Origin: Cytobacillus oceanisediminis
GTDB taxonomy: Bacteria > Bacillota > Bacilli > Bacillales > Cytobacillaceae
NCBI RefSeq assembly: GCF_003182355.1
Contig: NZ_QGTW01000010.1
Span: 124,001 to 188,000, forward strand
Direction of reading: 5' to 3'
Length of the DNA: 64,000 nucleotides
Part shown: one piece after another, positions 56,422 to 64,000 of the stretch
Numbering within the stretch: position 1 is the stretch's first letter
How the letters are laid out: each line of letters starts with the position of its first letter
Notes under the pieces: model-generated
The model's input: only the letters and a program-made list of their open reading frames with translations
Databases searched by the model: none
Told to the model about the DNA's origin: nothing
Position numbers and translations under genes: made by a program

Positions 56422-57381
56422 ATGCAGGAGCAAATTGAAGTTTTTAACCAGCAATTTCAGCCAATCATGAACACAGAACAGGATGCTTTCCGATTATACA
56501 TCGTAGGAAAGAAACTTAAAGAGGGAACAACGTCCTCATATGATGATGTAGACCCGAAGGAAGTTATCATCGATGATTCCATTCAAGAATGGCTATTAAG
56601 GACAACTAAATCCATGTTATCAAGCCTTTTGGAATATGAAATAGTCAATATCCAGGATGTTGATGAAGGCGGAGAATCTATACGAAGATATATTCAAATG
56701 ACAGAACTTAATCAGCTAGCCAGGTGGCAGGAAATCATAGTGCAGGACCAAATAGAAGGAAATGCACATCAATTGATTAATGATAGCGATTTTAAACCAA
56801 AGACAATTATCGCTTCTTTTCGGATTAATGACCAGACCATTTATTTTTTAAAAGTGATTTCTGAAAGTGTTCTAATGAAAACGAGAACAATTTGGAATTG
56901 GAATGTGGCTAGAGGGCAGTATGAATTGGATGAAAACACAAATAAAAGACTTTTTTTGGATGAACAATGGGATGGTATAATCTTTGAAAATAATGTGGTT
57001 CTATACAATGAGAGTAAAATCTTATCGTTATTTAAATATTATGAGAAATTCAGGGAAGCTGCAGAACAAGTTGTGGAAAACATAAAGGAACTCGGTTGGT
57101 TGTCTGAAGAGGCAGATTTATTACGCTTTATTGGTTCTCAAGTGAGCTTGCAAAAAAAATTGGCTCGTGCTGCTAATTATTCGTTTGAAGGTATCCAGAG
57201 GGATAGAGTAGTTAATCTTATCAACCAAGGAACCATAAGTTTGAACTTGGATGAAGAAGGCAAAATTGTATGTACGACAAAAGAGGAAGCGAAAGTTGTT
57301 GTGGATGTTATTTTAGATAATTTTGTAACATCGATGATTACCGATGAACGATATAGAGCTTTGAACAAATCAAGACTATAA
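56422..57381 (+). CDS. kwaB: Kiwa effector KwaB (DUF4868)
   Basis: The 319-aa product matches the KwaB/DUF4868 type in length and layout. It has an N-terminal half with LNQLARWQEIIVQD and IIASFRINDQTIYFLKVIS, a middle FLDEQWDGIIFENNVVLYNESKILSLFKYYEKFREAAEQVVENI, and a C-terminal helical part with VSLQKKLARAAN. KwaB binds DNA and blocks phage DNA replication and late transcription, by published work on Kiwa. It starts 2 bases after kwaA, with GGGAGGGAAG inside the kwaA end, so they are coupled. Confidence 0.85.
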   Translation: MQEQIEVFNQQFQPIMNTEQDAFRLYIVGKKLKEGTTSSYDDVDPKEVIIDDSIQEWLLRTTKSMLSSLLEYEIVNIQDVDEGGESIRRYIQMTELNQLARWQEIIVQDQIEGNAHQLINDSDFKPKTIIASFRINDQTIYFLKVISESVLMKTRTIWNWNVARGQYELDENTNKRLFLDEQWDGIIFENNVVLYNESKILSLFKYYEKFREAAEQVVENIKELGWLSEEADLLRFIGSQVSLQKKLARAANYSFEGIQRDRVVNLINQGTISLNLDEEGKIVCTTKEEAKVVVDVILDNFVTSMITDERYRALNKSRL

Positions 57382-57425
57382 AGGGATGGACAAGTGTCCG
57401 TCCATATATAAATAAGGATGTCATT

Positions 57426-58142
57426 ATGTTTATCTATCAGCTTGTAAAGGAATATAAGAAGCGTTTTGGATTTAAAAATATCTTATTAAGAAATGTAAAG
57501 ATGAACAAGTGGATTCTATTCTATTTATTAACGAGTGTTTGTTTCCCTATTATCATAAGTATTCTTTTTTATTTTGATTTGATAATATGGATGGTTTTGA
57601 GTATAGTAGTTTATTTCATAATCCTATACTTTGGCGGGGAACAACACAAAAAGAAAATGATTAAATTAAAACCAACTAATACTCTTGGTTACGATGTTCA
57701 ACCTTTTAGAAAAATGCTTAGTGAAATTTTTTCAATAACATCAGACGAACAGTTATTAAGGTTGGATGAAATTATTAAAAGAGAGATATCAGCAGTAGAG
57801 TATAATCGAAAATATCCACTTTCGGATATCATTAGACAGTTATTTGTGGCACTTCTGATTACGGGTTTATTATCTTATGCATTTTTTGAAATCAGAGATG
57901 GGAATACAGAAAAAGCAACCCCTTTGTTAGCAGCATATATTTTAGTAATTGGTTTTACGATTACACTTAGTGGTTTCTTGAAACAAATAAGAGAATTCGG
58001 CTCAAGTTCCTACTTAAATGATATCTCCTTCCTTATACATCTCTCATTATTAGAGGTTTCGATACAAACAAATCCTAAACAAGAGTTAGAAGAAGACAAT
58101 TACCACCTAGTTTTACCTTCACGAAAAGATAAACATAAATAA
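57426..58142 (+). CDS. Four-helix membrane protein after KwaB
   Basis: The 238-aa product has two pairs of hydrophobic segments (about 28-72 and 141-188) around a soluble middle (EQHKKKMIKLKPTNTLGYDVQPFRKMLSEIFSITSDEQLLRLDEII). I do not recognise a family. It is 44 bases after kwaB with an AAGGATG site, so co-transcription is likely. It may be an accessory of Kiwa or a separate effector. Confidence 0.6.
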   Translation: MFIYQLVKEYKKRFGFKNILLRNVKMNKWILFYLLTSVCFPIIISILFYFDLIIWMVLSIVVYFIILYFGGEQHKKKMIKLKPTNTLGYDVQPFRKMLSEIFSITSDEQLLRLDEIIKREISAVEYNRKYPLSDIIRQLFVALLITGLLSYAFFEIRDGNTEKATPLLAAYILVIGFTITLSGFLKQIREFGSSSYLNDISFLIHLSLLEVSIQTNPKQELEEDNYHLVLPSRKDKHK

Positions 58143-58212
58143 TAGTGTTGAAGTAATAAAAATAACCACAGAAAATATATTTACTAATACCCTAACTTGG
58201 TGGAGGTAGGAA

Positions 58213-58698
58213 ATGAAAACTCTTTCGGAATTAGTTACTCTTTATAATAAGAATTATGCAGGATATGAGGAATGGAAGTTAAGTGATTTTAGAAAAAAGA
58301 CAAAACCTTTAGAAGAATTAATAAGAAATGCTGTATGGGGTTATTTACCTGATTTAAAAAGAGATTCGCATCAAAATCTGATTCCTAAAACCATATTAGA
58401 AAAGATGGTGAAAAGATTACTTGAACCAAAAATTATAGAGGAACTAAAAAAGTGCAAAAGATTTGATGACATCTTCACTATCGTTTACGAATTTAAAGTT
58501 CCAAATTTTAGTTCCTTGTGTGTGTATGACACGTCACTTAGGTTAGGAGCAATCTTTAATCTATATCCCGAAGTTGTTTATCTGCACAGAGGCGCTTTAG
58601 ATGGCACAAGGTTGCTGCACCGTCAACCATGGCGAAAATATAATAACTATACAAAATTTTATGTTAGCAGTAAATCACAAAAAAAGGAAAGGTCTTGA
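58213..58698 (+). CDS. Uncharacterised 161-aa protein
   Basis: Soluble product, MKTLSELVTLYNKNYAGYEEW and so on, with the conserved-looking segment RFDDIFTIVYEFKVPNFSSLCVYDTSLRLGAIFNLYPEVVYLHRGALDGTRLL. I do not recognise it. The layout of the segment hints at a helix-hairpin-helix-like helical protein but this is weak. GGTGGAGGTAGG precedes the ATG. It is the last gene of the presumed Kiwa unit. Confidence 0.6.
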   Translation: MKTLSELVTLYNKNYAGYEEWKLSDFRKKTKPLEELIRNAVWGYLPDLKRDSHQNLIPKTILEKMVKRLLEPKIIEELKKCKRFDDIFTIVYEFKVPNFSSLCVYDTSLRLGAIFNLYPEVVYLHRGALDGTRLLHRQPWRKYNNYTKFYVSSKSQKKERS

Positions 58699-58724
58699 TT
58701 CTATTCTCAAGACCTCTTTTTTAT
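58690..58724. terminator. Bidirectional terminator between the 161-aa gene and the RecJ-like gene
   Basis: GGTCTTGA / TCAAGACC stem with a T-run on plus and TTTCCTTTTT on minus. Confidence 0.8.
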
Positions 58725-58753
58725 TTAGCCATAAGTTATTAACCAGAATATAT

Positions 58754-60415
58754 TTAGGCTTTCTTTATACCATGCACAATAAATTCATCAGAATCATTCG
58801 TTGTTGAAGAATAGAAAAGTTTTATTTCTTGGTTTCTTAATTTATTTACAATGCCTCCCCTGTTGAAGAGATAAAAACATTCATTTGAAGGTAATGTTAA
58901 TTTTCCGTGACTATTCTCTTTGCCAAATGTTTGAGTTTCAGTAAACATCAAAGAATTAGATAGAAATATTGGCTGACTAAACCCCTGACCGAAAGGTTCT
59001 AGCAAATGAATATCATTATATATGCTGGTTGCAAAATATTGTGGAGAACACTCAGCAAAGAAGTGCTTTACAGGTTTAAGGGGTCCTTCATGCTGGGCAG
59101 ATATTTGCATATTCTGTATAAAGTTATTTAGCAGTTCTGCATGGGGTTTAATAGAAAAACCTGCGGCAGCTTGATGTCCTCCAAATCTAGTTAGATGATT
59201 TTTACATCGATTTAATGTGTTGATAATTGAAAAAGGCGTTCCATTTACACTGCGGCATGAGCCTGTACCATTTTCAGAAATGACAATGGCGGGCTTATGG
59301 TATTTTTCTGCAATCTTTGATGCCAGGATTCCAATTAAACCATGATGGTAATTTCCATAAATGATAATGATATTATTATTTGCAAGGTTATTTACAGAAA
59401 TCACTTTTTCGCATGATGCAAACTGCTCGGCGGTCAGTTGCTTTCTTTTTTGATTGAATTCGAAAAGGTTGGTAATATCTTTTGGATTTACCGTATTGTT
59501 GGTTAGTATTGCAACCGCATAATTTGGGTCATCAATTCGACCTAGTGCATTAAATATAGGAGCAATCTGAAAACCGATTGTGCCGCTATTAATCTGGTTT
59601 ACTTTTAACCTTCTGATTATCTCTCTGAAAACTATTGAAGGGGCAACATTCATTCGTCTTAATCCTAACTTACAGATTATTCTATTTTCACCTTTTAGAG
59701 GCATTAAATCAGCGATAGTACCAAGGGTAGCTAATTCAATATACTCTTTTACTTCGGTATCCCAGTTCTGTTTTTTTAAGAGGCAAAGAGCGTGAACCAG
59801 CTTGAAAGCGACACCAGCACCGCATAGTTCAGGAAATGGATATAGATTATCGTGCCTTTTGGGATTTATAAAAGCGTAACAATTTGGATTTTCCCCTAAT
59901 ATTTCATGATGGTCTGTAACGATGACATCAATGCCTCTTTTTGCTGCCTCTCCCATAGCCTCATGAGCGGAAGAACCGTTATCCACAGTAATAATAAGTG
60001 AAACACCTATGCTTGCAGCTTCTGTAATTGCATAAGGTGAGATTCCATACCCTTCCTCACGTAATGGCAGTCTGTAAGAAACATCAACACCATTCTTTTT
60101 TAAATATTTATAAAGAATAGAAGTGGAGGTTATCCCGTCACAATCATAATCCCCGAATACCAGAATCTTTTCCTGTTGGTGAATTCCCTTTAAAATTCTA
60201 TTCCCTGCTTTCTTCATATCGTTTAATAGGAAAGGGTCATGAAGATTATCAAACGATGGGCTGAAAATATTATATAGCTCCTCTGTATTTTCCATACCAT
60301 GCAGAAACAGATATTGCATTAGAAGAGGATGACAATTGAAATACCTTGAATAGTAAATAATTTTATCTTTCTTTGGATGTTCCTGAAACGGAACATCATT
60401 ATTAATCCAATGTAT
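58754..60415 (-). CDS. RecJ-like DHH-family exonuclease
   Basis: A single-strand DNA exonuclease-like protein. The motifs are VFGDYDCDGITSTSILY (motif I), TVDNGSSAHEAM, VTDHHEILG (DHH), and the DHHA1-type GGHQAAAGFSI. At 553 aa it is shorter than chromosomal RecJ (usually 700 or more) and lacks the long C-terminal part. The first ATG (60319) has no ribosome site. The frame upstream still reads like RecJ (NCHPLLMQYLFLHGMENTEEL), and GGAGG lies 8 bases before an ATA codon at 60415, right after the stop of the upstream gene. I therefore take ATA as the start; this is unusual. It may defend the host or assist transposition. Confidence 0.75.
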   Translation of the reverse strand: MHWINNDVPFQEHPKKDKIIYYSRYFNCHPLLMQYLFLHGMENTEELYNIFSPSFDNLHDPFLLNDMKKAGNRILKGIHQQEKILVFGDYDCDGITSTSILYKYLKKNGVDVSYRLPLREEGYGISPYAITEAASIGVSLIITVDNGSSAHEAMGEAAKRGIDVIVTDHHEILGENPNCYAFINPKRHDNLYPFPELCGAGVAFKLVHALCLLKKQNWDTEVKEYIELATLGTIADLMPLKGENRIICKLGLRRMNVAPSIVFREIIRRLKVNQINSGTIGFQIAPIFNALGRIDDPNYAVAILTNNTVNPKDITNLFEFNQKRKQLTAEQFASCEKVISVNNLANNNIIIIYGNYHHGLIGILASKIAEKYHKPAIVISENGTGSCRSVNGTPFSIINTLNRCKNHLTRFGGHQAAAGFSIKPHAELLNNFIQNMQISAQHEGPLKPVKHFFAECSPQYFATSIYNDIHLLEPFGQGFSQPIFLSNSLMFTETQTFGKENSHGKLTLPSNECFYLFNRGGIVNKLRNQEIKLFYSSTTNDSDEFIVHGIKKA

Positions 60416-60781
60416 TTAAACCCCCTCCATTGCAGAACTTTCATATAGCCAAACCCAATCAGTTCCTTCGTAAGCTTTGAGATTCTTAAAATACCCTGAA
60501 TCAGGAAGACAATCGGTACAATAATAGGATGCATATAATCCCTTTAAGCGTTCTTCGCTAATATTATATTTAAATGTTTCTTTTGGTATAGGAAAAGCTT
60601 CTCTTTTTAATTCAGCAGGTTTTGATAGATAAAAAAATAAATCAAACTCTTCTTCTTCTTCGACAATTGACATTTCTGGTATGAAGAATAAATGTCCACT
60701 TTTTTTGTGTTTAATAAGGAAGACCTTCAGCTCTAAGATGTTTTTAAACTCTCCCGTTGCTAACATTGTACTTAACTTCAT
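60416..60781 (-). CDS. Uncharacterised 121-aa partner of the RecJ-like gene
   Basis: The product, MKLSTMLATGEFKNILELKVFL and so on, has an acidic middle (EEEEEFDLFFYL) and ends in YESSAMEGV. Family not recognised. Its TAA stop is directly followed, in the same frame, by the RecJ-like coding sequence, and its last codons hold the ribosome site of that gene. ATG 60781 follows GAGGAAGTG. Confidence 0.65.
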   Translation of the reverse strand: MKLSTMLATGEFKNILELKVFLIKHKKSGHLFFIPEMSIVEEEEEFDLFFYLSKPAELKREAFPIPKETFKYNISEERLKGLYASYYCTDCLPDSGYFKNLKAYEGTDWVWLYESSAMEGV

Positions 60782-60784
60782 CAA

Positions 60785-60982
60785 ATCACTTCCTCAACTA
60801 TTCTCAATTTCACCCCAATTGTTTCCAGGTATATTTCTTTTTAAACGCTGGTAGTAAAATATTTTAGAAATTTTCTTTTTTGCTAGCTTGCTAGCCGTAT
60901 TATGAGAAAGAAATTTTAAACTCGGCGTATAAACACTTTAATTACCGGCTAGTCTTTTGGATAAAAAAAGAGGGTGAAAGCT
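60785..60982. promoter_or_regulatory. Divergent control region between RecJ unit and tniQ
   Basis: About 200 bases between two divergent units. GCTAGC occurs twice in the palindrome GCTAGCTTGCTAGC (60882-60895), and CGGCTAG recurs near 60946. This may be an operator for transposition genes, but no consensus is known to me. Confidence 0.35.
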
Positions 60983-62872
60983 ATAAATCCATTAAATAAT
61001 CGAATCGAATTAGATGTTGAGGAAAGTCTTGTCAGCTATATTTATAGGTTGTCCATTGCTAATCATTTCGAATTCCCTTCTGTTATTGGAGATATCATAG
61101 GAGTCAGATGGTGGGAGTTAGAGTCTAATAATTTTGATGAGCGTGTATGTAAGACATTGGCGGTCCTTAGCAGAGCTGATTATCAGGATATATATACAAA
61201 ATCTTATCATTCCATTTTTAAGAAACTTAATGAAATGGAAAGAAAAATATGGACCAATGGAAGCAGAATAAAATATTGTCCGAAATGTATTGCAGAAAAG
61301 AAAATGCATAAATCTTTGTGGGGTCTTAGACCAGTAAGCGTTTGTATCAAACACCGAAACATTTTAAGGCATATCTGTCCAAAATGTAATCGAAATGTGC
61401 AATTTGGCTCTTTAATTAAAAGTGTTTGTAGGCATTGCTCATATAAGTTAGACCAATCACAAACTGAGTTCGTAAATCAAAGTAGCTTTCTTTTAACTGC
61501 TCAACGTGATTTTCAAGACTTTCTGTTAGGAGCAAATAACAATGTATTTGGGAAGTTATCCAAATTTCAGGTTATATCAATTATGGATGCAACTTGTCGC
61601 TTATTTGATGGATTAGAAAGCTTAATAAAGGATGAAGGATACAATAAAGAACAAAAAATTTTCACATATCCGCCTGATGAATTTCTATATACTGTTGCAT
61701 TTGCAAATGCGTATTGGATACTCTTTAAGAACTTTCCTAAGAATTTTCATTATGCACTTGAGACATTTGAGCAAAGTGATTCACCCAGAAAAAAATACAG
61801 AAAAAAACAATTCATAAACTTTTTATCCACGCATTGTGAGTTTGCCAATGTCAAAAAGGCTTATGAGGACTTTAAAGAGATGAAAGTTATAGAGGGACAG
61901 GTTCCAAGGAACTTAGAAACATTTGATTTGGATTCTGCTTTAAAGAGAAAAAAGCATTATTTTACAAAGCGAGACATTTTGAAGTTATATGATATTTCAA
62001 AAGGAGAAATCGACAAACTGTGTGAAAGTGACATTTTAAAACCGAAAAAGATATTTGCAAAAACACATACTAATTACTTTTTCGAAAAAAAGGAGACCGA
62101 AATAGTCATAAGAAGATTTTTAGAGGAAAAAAGTGATTTAATGACAAAAAAAGAGACTGGGGAAATTCTCGATGTCAGTTGGAAGGGTCTTACATTTTTA
62201 ATAAAGAGTGGTCATCTAAAGCAAAAAGCAGGACCTGTTGAGAAACAGTTTGTTTATATAAGTAAAAAGTCGGTTGAGTCTTTTATTAGTAGAATGAACC
62301 AAACAGTTTTTTCGTCTAAAGAGAATCAACACAGTGGTTTGATAAGTTTTCAAGCCTGTTTTGATAAATATGTCACCAGCGGTTTGCAAATTGGCAAACT
62401 ACTCGATTGGATAATCTCAAAACAAATTAATTGTTATTCCTTTACGGAGGATTTAGCAATAAATCAGTTACTTATTGAAGAAGAAGAATTACGGAACCAA
62501 TTGAAAAAACGAGCTGTCGAAGAGAAAGGCTATACACAGAAAGACGTTTCAAAAATACTAGGGTATACAGAACGAACACTCCATAAAGTGATTGGAGCAA
62601 ATCTAATTACTCCAAAAGTGATAGTAAATAAACAGGGGAGAAAGATATATTACTTTAAAAAACATCAGGTCGATGAATTTAAAGAAGTGTATATTTCACC
62701 AGGGGAAGCAGTAAGAAGATATGAAGTAAATTACTCTTTCTTAAATAAGTTATGGCATAAAAAGGCGTTGAAAAATTATTTGGACGGAGTATGTCGGAAA
62801 ACTCTTTTTAAGAGAGAAGAACTTGAAGAGGTTTTGTTAAGGAAAGGGGTAATATCGAAAAGTTTAACTTAG
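60974..62872 (+). CDS. tniQ: TniQ/TnsD-family target-selection protein
   Basis: Proteins of this family choose the insertion site of Tn7-like elements. The product (up to 632 aa) has the TniQ start ESLVSYIYRLSIANHF and the zinc-binding block with C102, C105 (YCPKC), C124, H127 (CIKH), C135, C138 (CPKC), C152 and C155 (CRHC). The long C-terminal half holds four or five helix-turn-helix units of MerR/excisionase type (about 330-385, 389-442, 519-572 and 573-628). Such a series suits reading a long attachment site, as TnsD does. GTG 60974 lies inside the ribosome site AGAGGGTGA; an ATA at 60983 is better spaced. Confidence 0.85.
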   Translation: MKAINPLNNRIELDVEESLVSYIYRLSIANHFEFPSVIGDIIGVRWWELESNNFDERVCKTLAVLSRADYQDIYTKSYHSIFKKLNEMERKIWTNGSRIKYCPKCIAEKKMHKSLWGLRPVSVCIKHRNILRHICPKCNRNVQFGSLIKSVCRHCSYKLDQSQTEFVNQSSFLLTAQRDFQDFLLGANNNVFGKLSKFQVISIMDATCRLFDGLESLIKDEGYNKEQKIFTYPPDEFLYTVAFANAYWILFKNFPKNFHYALETFEQSDSPRKKYRKKQFINFLSTHCEFANVKKAYEDFKEMKVIEGQVPRNLETFDLDSALKRKKHYFTKRDILKLYDISKGEIDKLCESDILKPKKIFAKTHTNYFFEKKETEIVIRRFLEEKSDLMTKKETGEILDVSWKGLTFLIKSGHLKQKAGPVEKQFVYISKKSVESFISRMNQTVFSSKENQHSGLISFQACFDKYVTSGLQIGKLLDWIISKQINCYSFTEDLAINQLLIEEEELRNQLKKRAVEEKGYTQKDVSKILGYTERTLHKVIGANLITPKVIVNKQGRKIYYFKKHQVDEFKEVYISPGEAVRRYEVNYSFLNKLWHKKALKNYLDGVCRKTLFKREELEEVLLRKGVISKSLT

Positions 62873-63129
62873 AAATATATTTGTTATTTTTGGAATTAAT
62901 AACGAACCAATGTAGAAATATGAAAAAATATATCTTTTTATACAAATCTTCAATTATAAGATATAAAAAAACATATTTCAAGATACTTCCAGAATTTACA
63001 TTTGAAATAGGAACATGCGCTCCTGTATTCTCGTTTTCAGAGCCATATAAAAACCAGGTTTAAAAAATCTAAATCTAACCATAATGATAATACTGGTAAT
63101 CTTTCAATCTGGCAAAAGGAGAGGATATT

Positions 63130-64000
63130 ATGAGCAGCCGTGTTCATATAGCAAGAGGCACAAAATTCATATTAAATGGCAGGAAGTTTGAAATCAGCCA
63201 AGAGATTGGGGGAGAAAATTATCTAGCGAAAGATTTAGACTTTAAAGACGTCGAAGAAAAGTTTTCGCTAAATGATTTGCTTTACCAACTTGAACAAGGA
63301 AATTTAGAATTCCTCACTAGAGGAAGCATTAACAAAAATGGGAAAGCTGCTTCTCCTGATTATTCGGATTTTAGTTTATATCCAGAAAAACTTCAAGAAA
63401 GGGCGAAATTCCGATTGCATGCAATCAAACCTTTATTGGGAATTCAGGTAAAATCTTTGAATCCATATGTTCTCTCTCGTGTTAATGAGTTAAAAGCTAG
63501 TGGATATGAAGTTTCAAGAGCTTCCATTTTTCGTTGGTTAAAAGCATATCAGGAGAGTGAAGAAGATATCCGTTCTTTAGTTTCCAATATCACTAAGTGT
63601 GGACCACAAGATAATAAACTGCAAAAAGAAGTGGATTTAATTATAAATCAAGTAATTGACAAGCATTATCTTGTTCGTGAGGAAATTTCAGTTAAAACCA
63701 TCTACAGGCTCGTCTACCATCAAATAGATAAAGAGAACGAACAGCGCGATAATCAAGAAAAGTTAAGTCATCCTTCGATATCCACCATTAGACGAAGGAT
63801 TGGTTCTCGTGACAGTTTTGAAGTGGATAAGGCAAGAAAGGGTATGAATGCAATAAGAAATAAATATATGGAGGTTACACGACAAAATAAACCAACATAT
63901 CCGCTACAAAGAGTGGAATGCGACCATACAACACTGGATTTAGAGGTATTGGATGACACAACATTGCTGCCTATTGGTAGACCGACAATCACAAGCTTAT
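63130..64000 (+). CDS. tnsB: TnsB-like DDE transposase (5' part)
   Basis: The frame starts at ATG 63130 behind AAAAGGAGAGG and is open to the window end, giving 290 residues. It begins MSSRVHIARGTKFILNGRKFEI, as TnsB and Mu-type transposases do. Helix-turn-helix segments follow (about 110-140 and 185-225, YEVSRASIFRWLKAY; HPSISTIRRRIGS), then the start of the rve/RNase H-like core with RVECDHTTLDL, whose D265 is the first catalytic Asp. The other two catalytic residues lie beyond the window. It should bind the left-end repeats and join the element to the target. Confidence 0.9.
   Translation, partial: MSSRVHIARGTKFILNGRKFEISQEIGGENYLAKDLDFKDVEEKFSLNDLLYQLEQGNLEFLTRGSINKNGKAASPDYSDFSLYPEKLQERAKFRLHAIKPLLGIQVKSLNPYVLSRVNELKASGYEVSRASIFRWLKAYQESEEDIRSLVSNITKCGPQDNKLQKEVDLIINQVIDKHYLVREEISVKTIYRLVYHQIDKENEQRDNQEKLSHPSISTIRRRIGSRDSFEVDKARKGMNAIRNKYMEVTRQNKPTYPLQRVECDHTTLDLEVLDDTTLLPIGRPTITSL

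Larger units (their letters stand above)
46040..64000 (+). mobile_element. Tn7-like transposon inserted in comGA (left end and cargo; right end outside window)
   Basis: comGA breaks off at about 46040, where the foreign DNA starts with TGT, the usual terminal triplet of Tn7-like ends. TGT at 46032 is an alternative. Seven same-direction TnsB-site-like repeats follow within 280 bases. A TniQ/TnsD-family gene and a TnsB-like transposase gene lie at the window end, the latter open to base 64000. Between them are at least thirteen cargo genes, many resembling phage-defence proteins. If the end is at 46040, the 5-bp target duplication should be ATCGT (46035-46039) and should be found again at the right end. 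TnsA and TnsC are not in the window. Confidence 0.85.

Noticed and set aside
60319..60534. 71-codon frame on the minus strand
   Set aside because: It overlaps both the 121-aa gene and the upstream part of the RecJ-like frame, which carries RecJ homology instead.
62881..63063. 60-codon frame between tniQ and tnsB
   Set aside because: No ribosome site and biased composition; probably non-coding. It is not TnsA.

Overview
The window looks like a piece of a Bacillaceae chromosome. Positions 1 to about 46,040 follow closely the gene order of the Bacillus subtilis yqfO-yqgY / comG region (Nif3, ispH, vrrA-like, cshB, nfo, zinc uptake, ispG, sodA, pbpA, pst-phoU, rpmG, yqgN, gluP, glcK, ltaS-like, yqgT-yqgX). 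Shine-Dalgarno sites are strong, TTG and GTG starts are frequent, and spore genes are present (a SpoVAF-like GerA-family protein, YqgT). This suggests a Bacillus, Cytobacillus or Mesobacillus relative. The species cannot be fixed from the sequence alone.

Chromosomal layout. 1-5.3 kb: end of a Nif3-family gene, ispH, a vrrA-like gene, cshB, endonuclease IV and a DUF2624 gene. 5.4-7.6 kb: a zinc ABC importer and its Zur-type repressor behind a Zur-like box. 7.7-18.8 kb: putative nucleotidase, DUF4190 protein, ispG, LysM protein, DUF1189 protein, Na/Pi cotransporter, DUF456 protein, sodA, MFS protein and a class B PBP. 18.9-23.6 kb: phosphate uptake operon pstSCAB-phoU behind four evenly spaced PhoP boxes. 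23.6-43.4 kb: mixed housekeeping, envelope and spore genes. 43.5-45.3 kb: a Cys-rich ArsR/SufR-like regulator, then an 860-bp gene-free stretch with a broken copy of tRNA-Gln and two related inverted repeats, then the intact tRNA-Gln(UUG).

At about 46,040 the competence ATPase gene comGA stops matching its family in mid-gene. The foreign DNA that follows starts with seven same-direction copies of a 16-bp motif (CACAAAGATTGAGATA-like), as expected for TnsB binding sites. It continues past the window end, where a TniQ/TnsD-family protein and the start of a TnsB-like DDE transposase lie. I read this as the left part of a Tn7-like transposon of at least 18 kb inserted in comGA.

The cargo resembles a defence island: a membrane GAF protein with a 65-aa neighbour; an AlbA_2 (Schlafen-like) protein; a Shedu (DUF4263) nuclease; a KAP P-loop ATPase; an E2-E1 fusion plus JAB deconjugase (Cap2/Cap3-like); a Kiwa pair (KwaA, KwaB) with two unknown followers; and a RecJ-like DHH protein with a 121-aa partner.

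The most interesting system is the conjugation operon at 53.2-55.6 kb. It has no CD-NTase. In that place sits a 48-aa Pro/Asp/Lys-rich peptide ending in glycine, with a strong promoter and ribosome site, and a hairpin terminator separates it from the enzyme genes. I propose that this peptide is the modifier or substrate, made in excess over the enzymes. This is inference from sequence and has not been tested.
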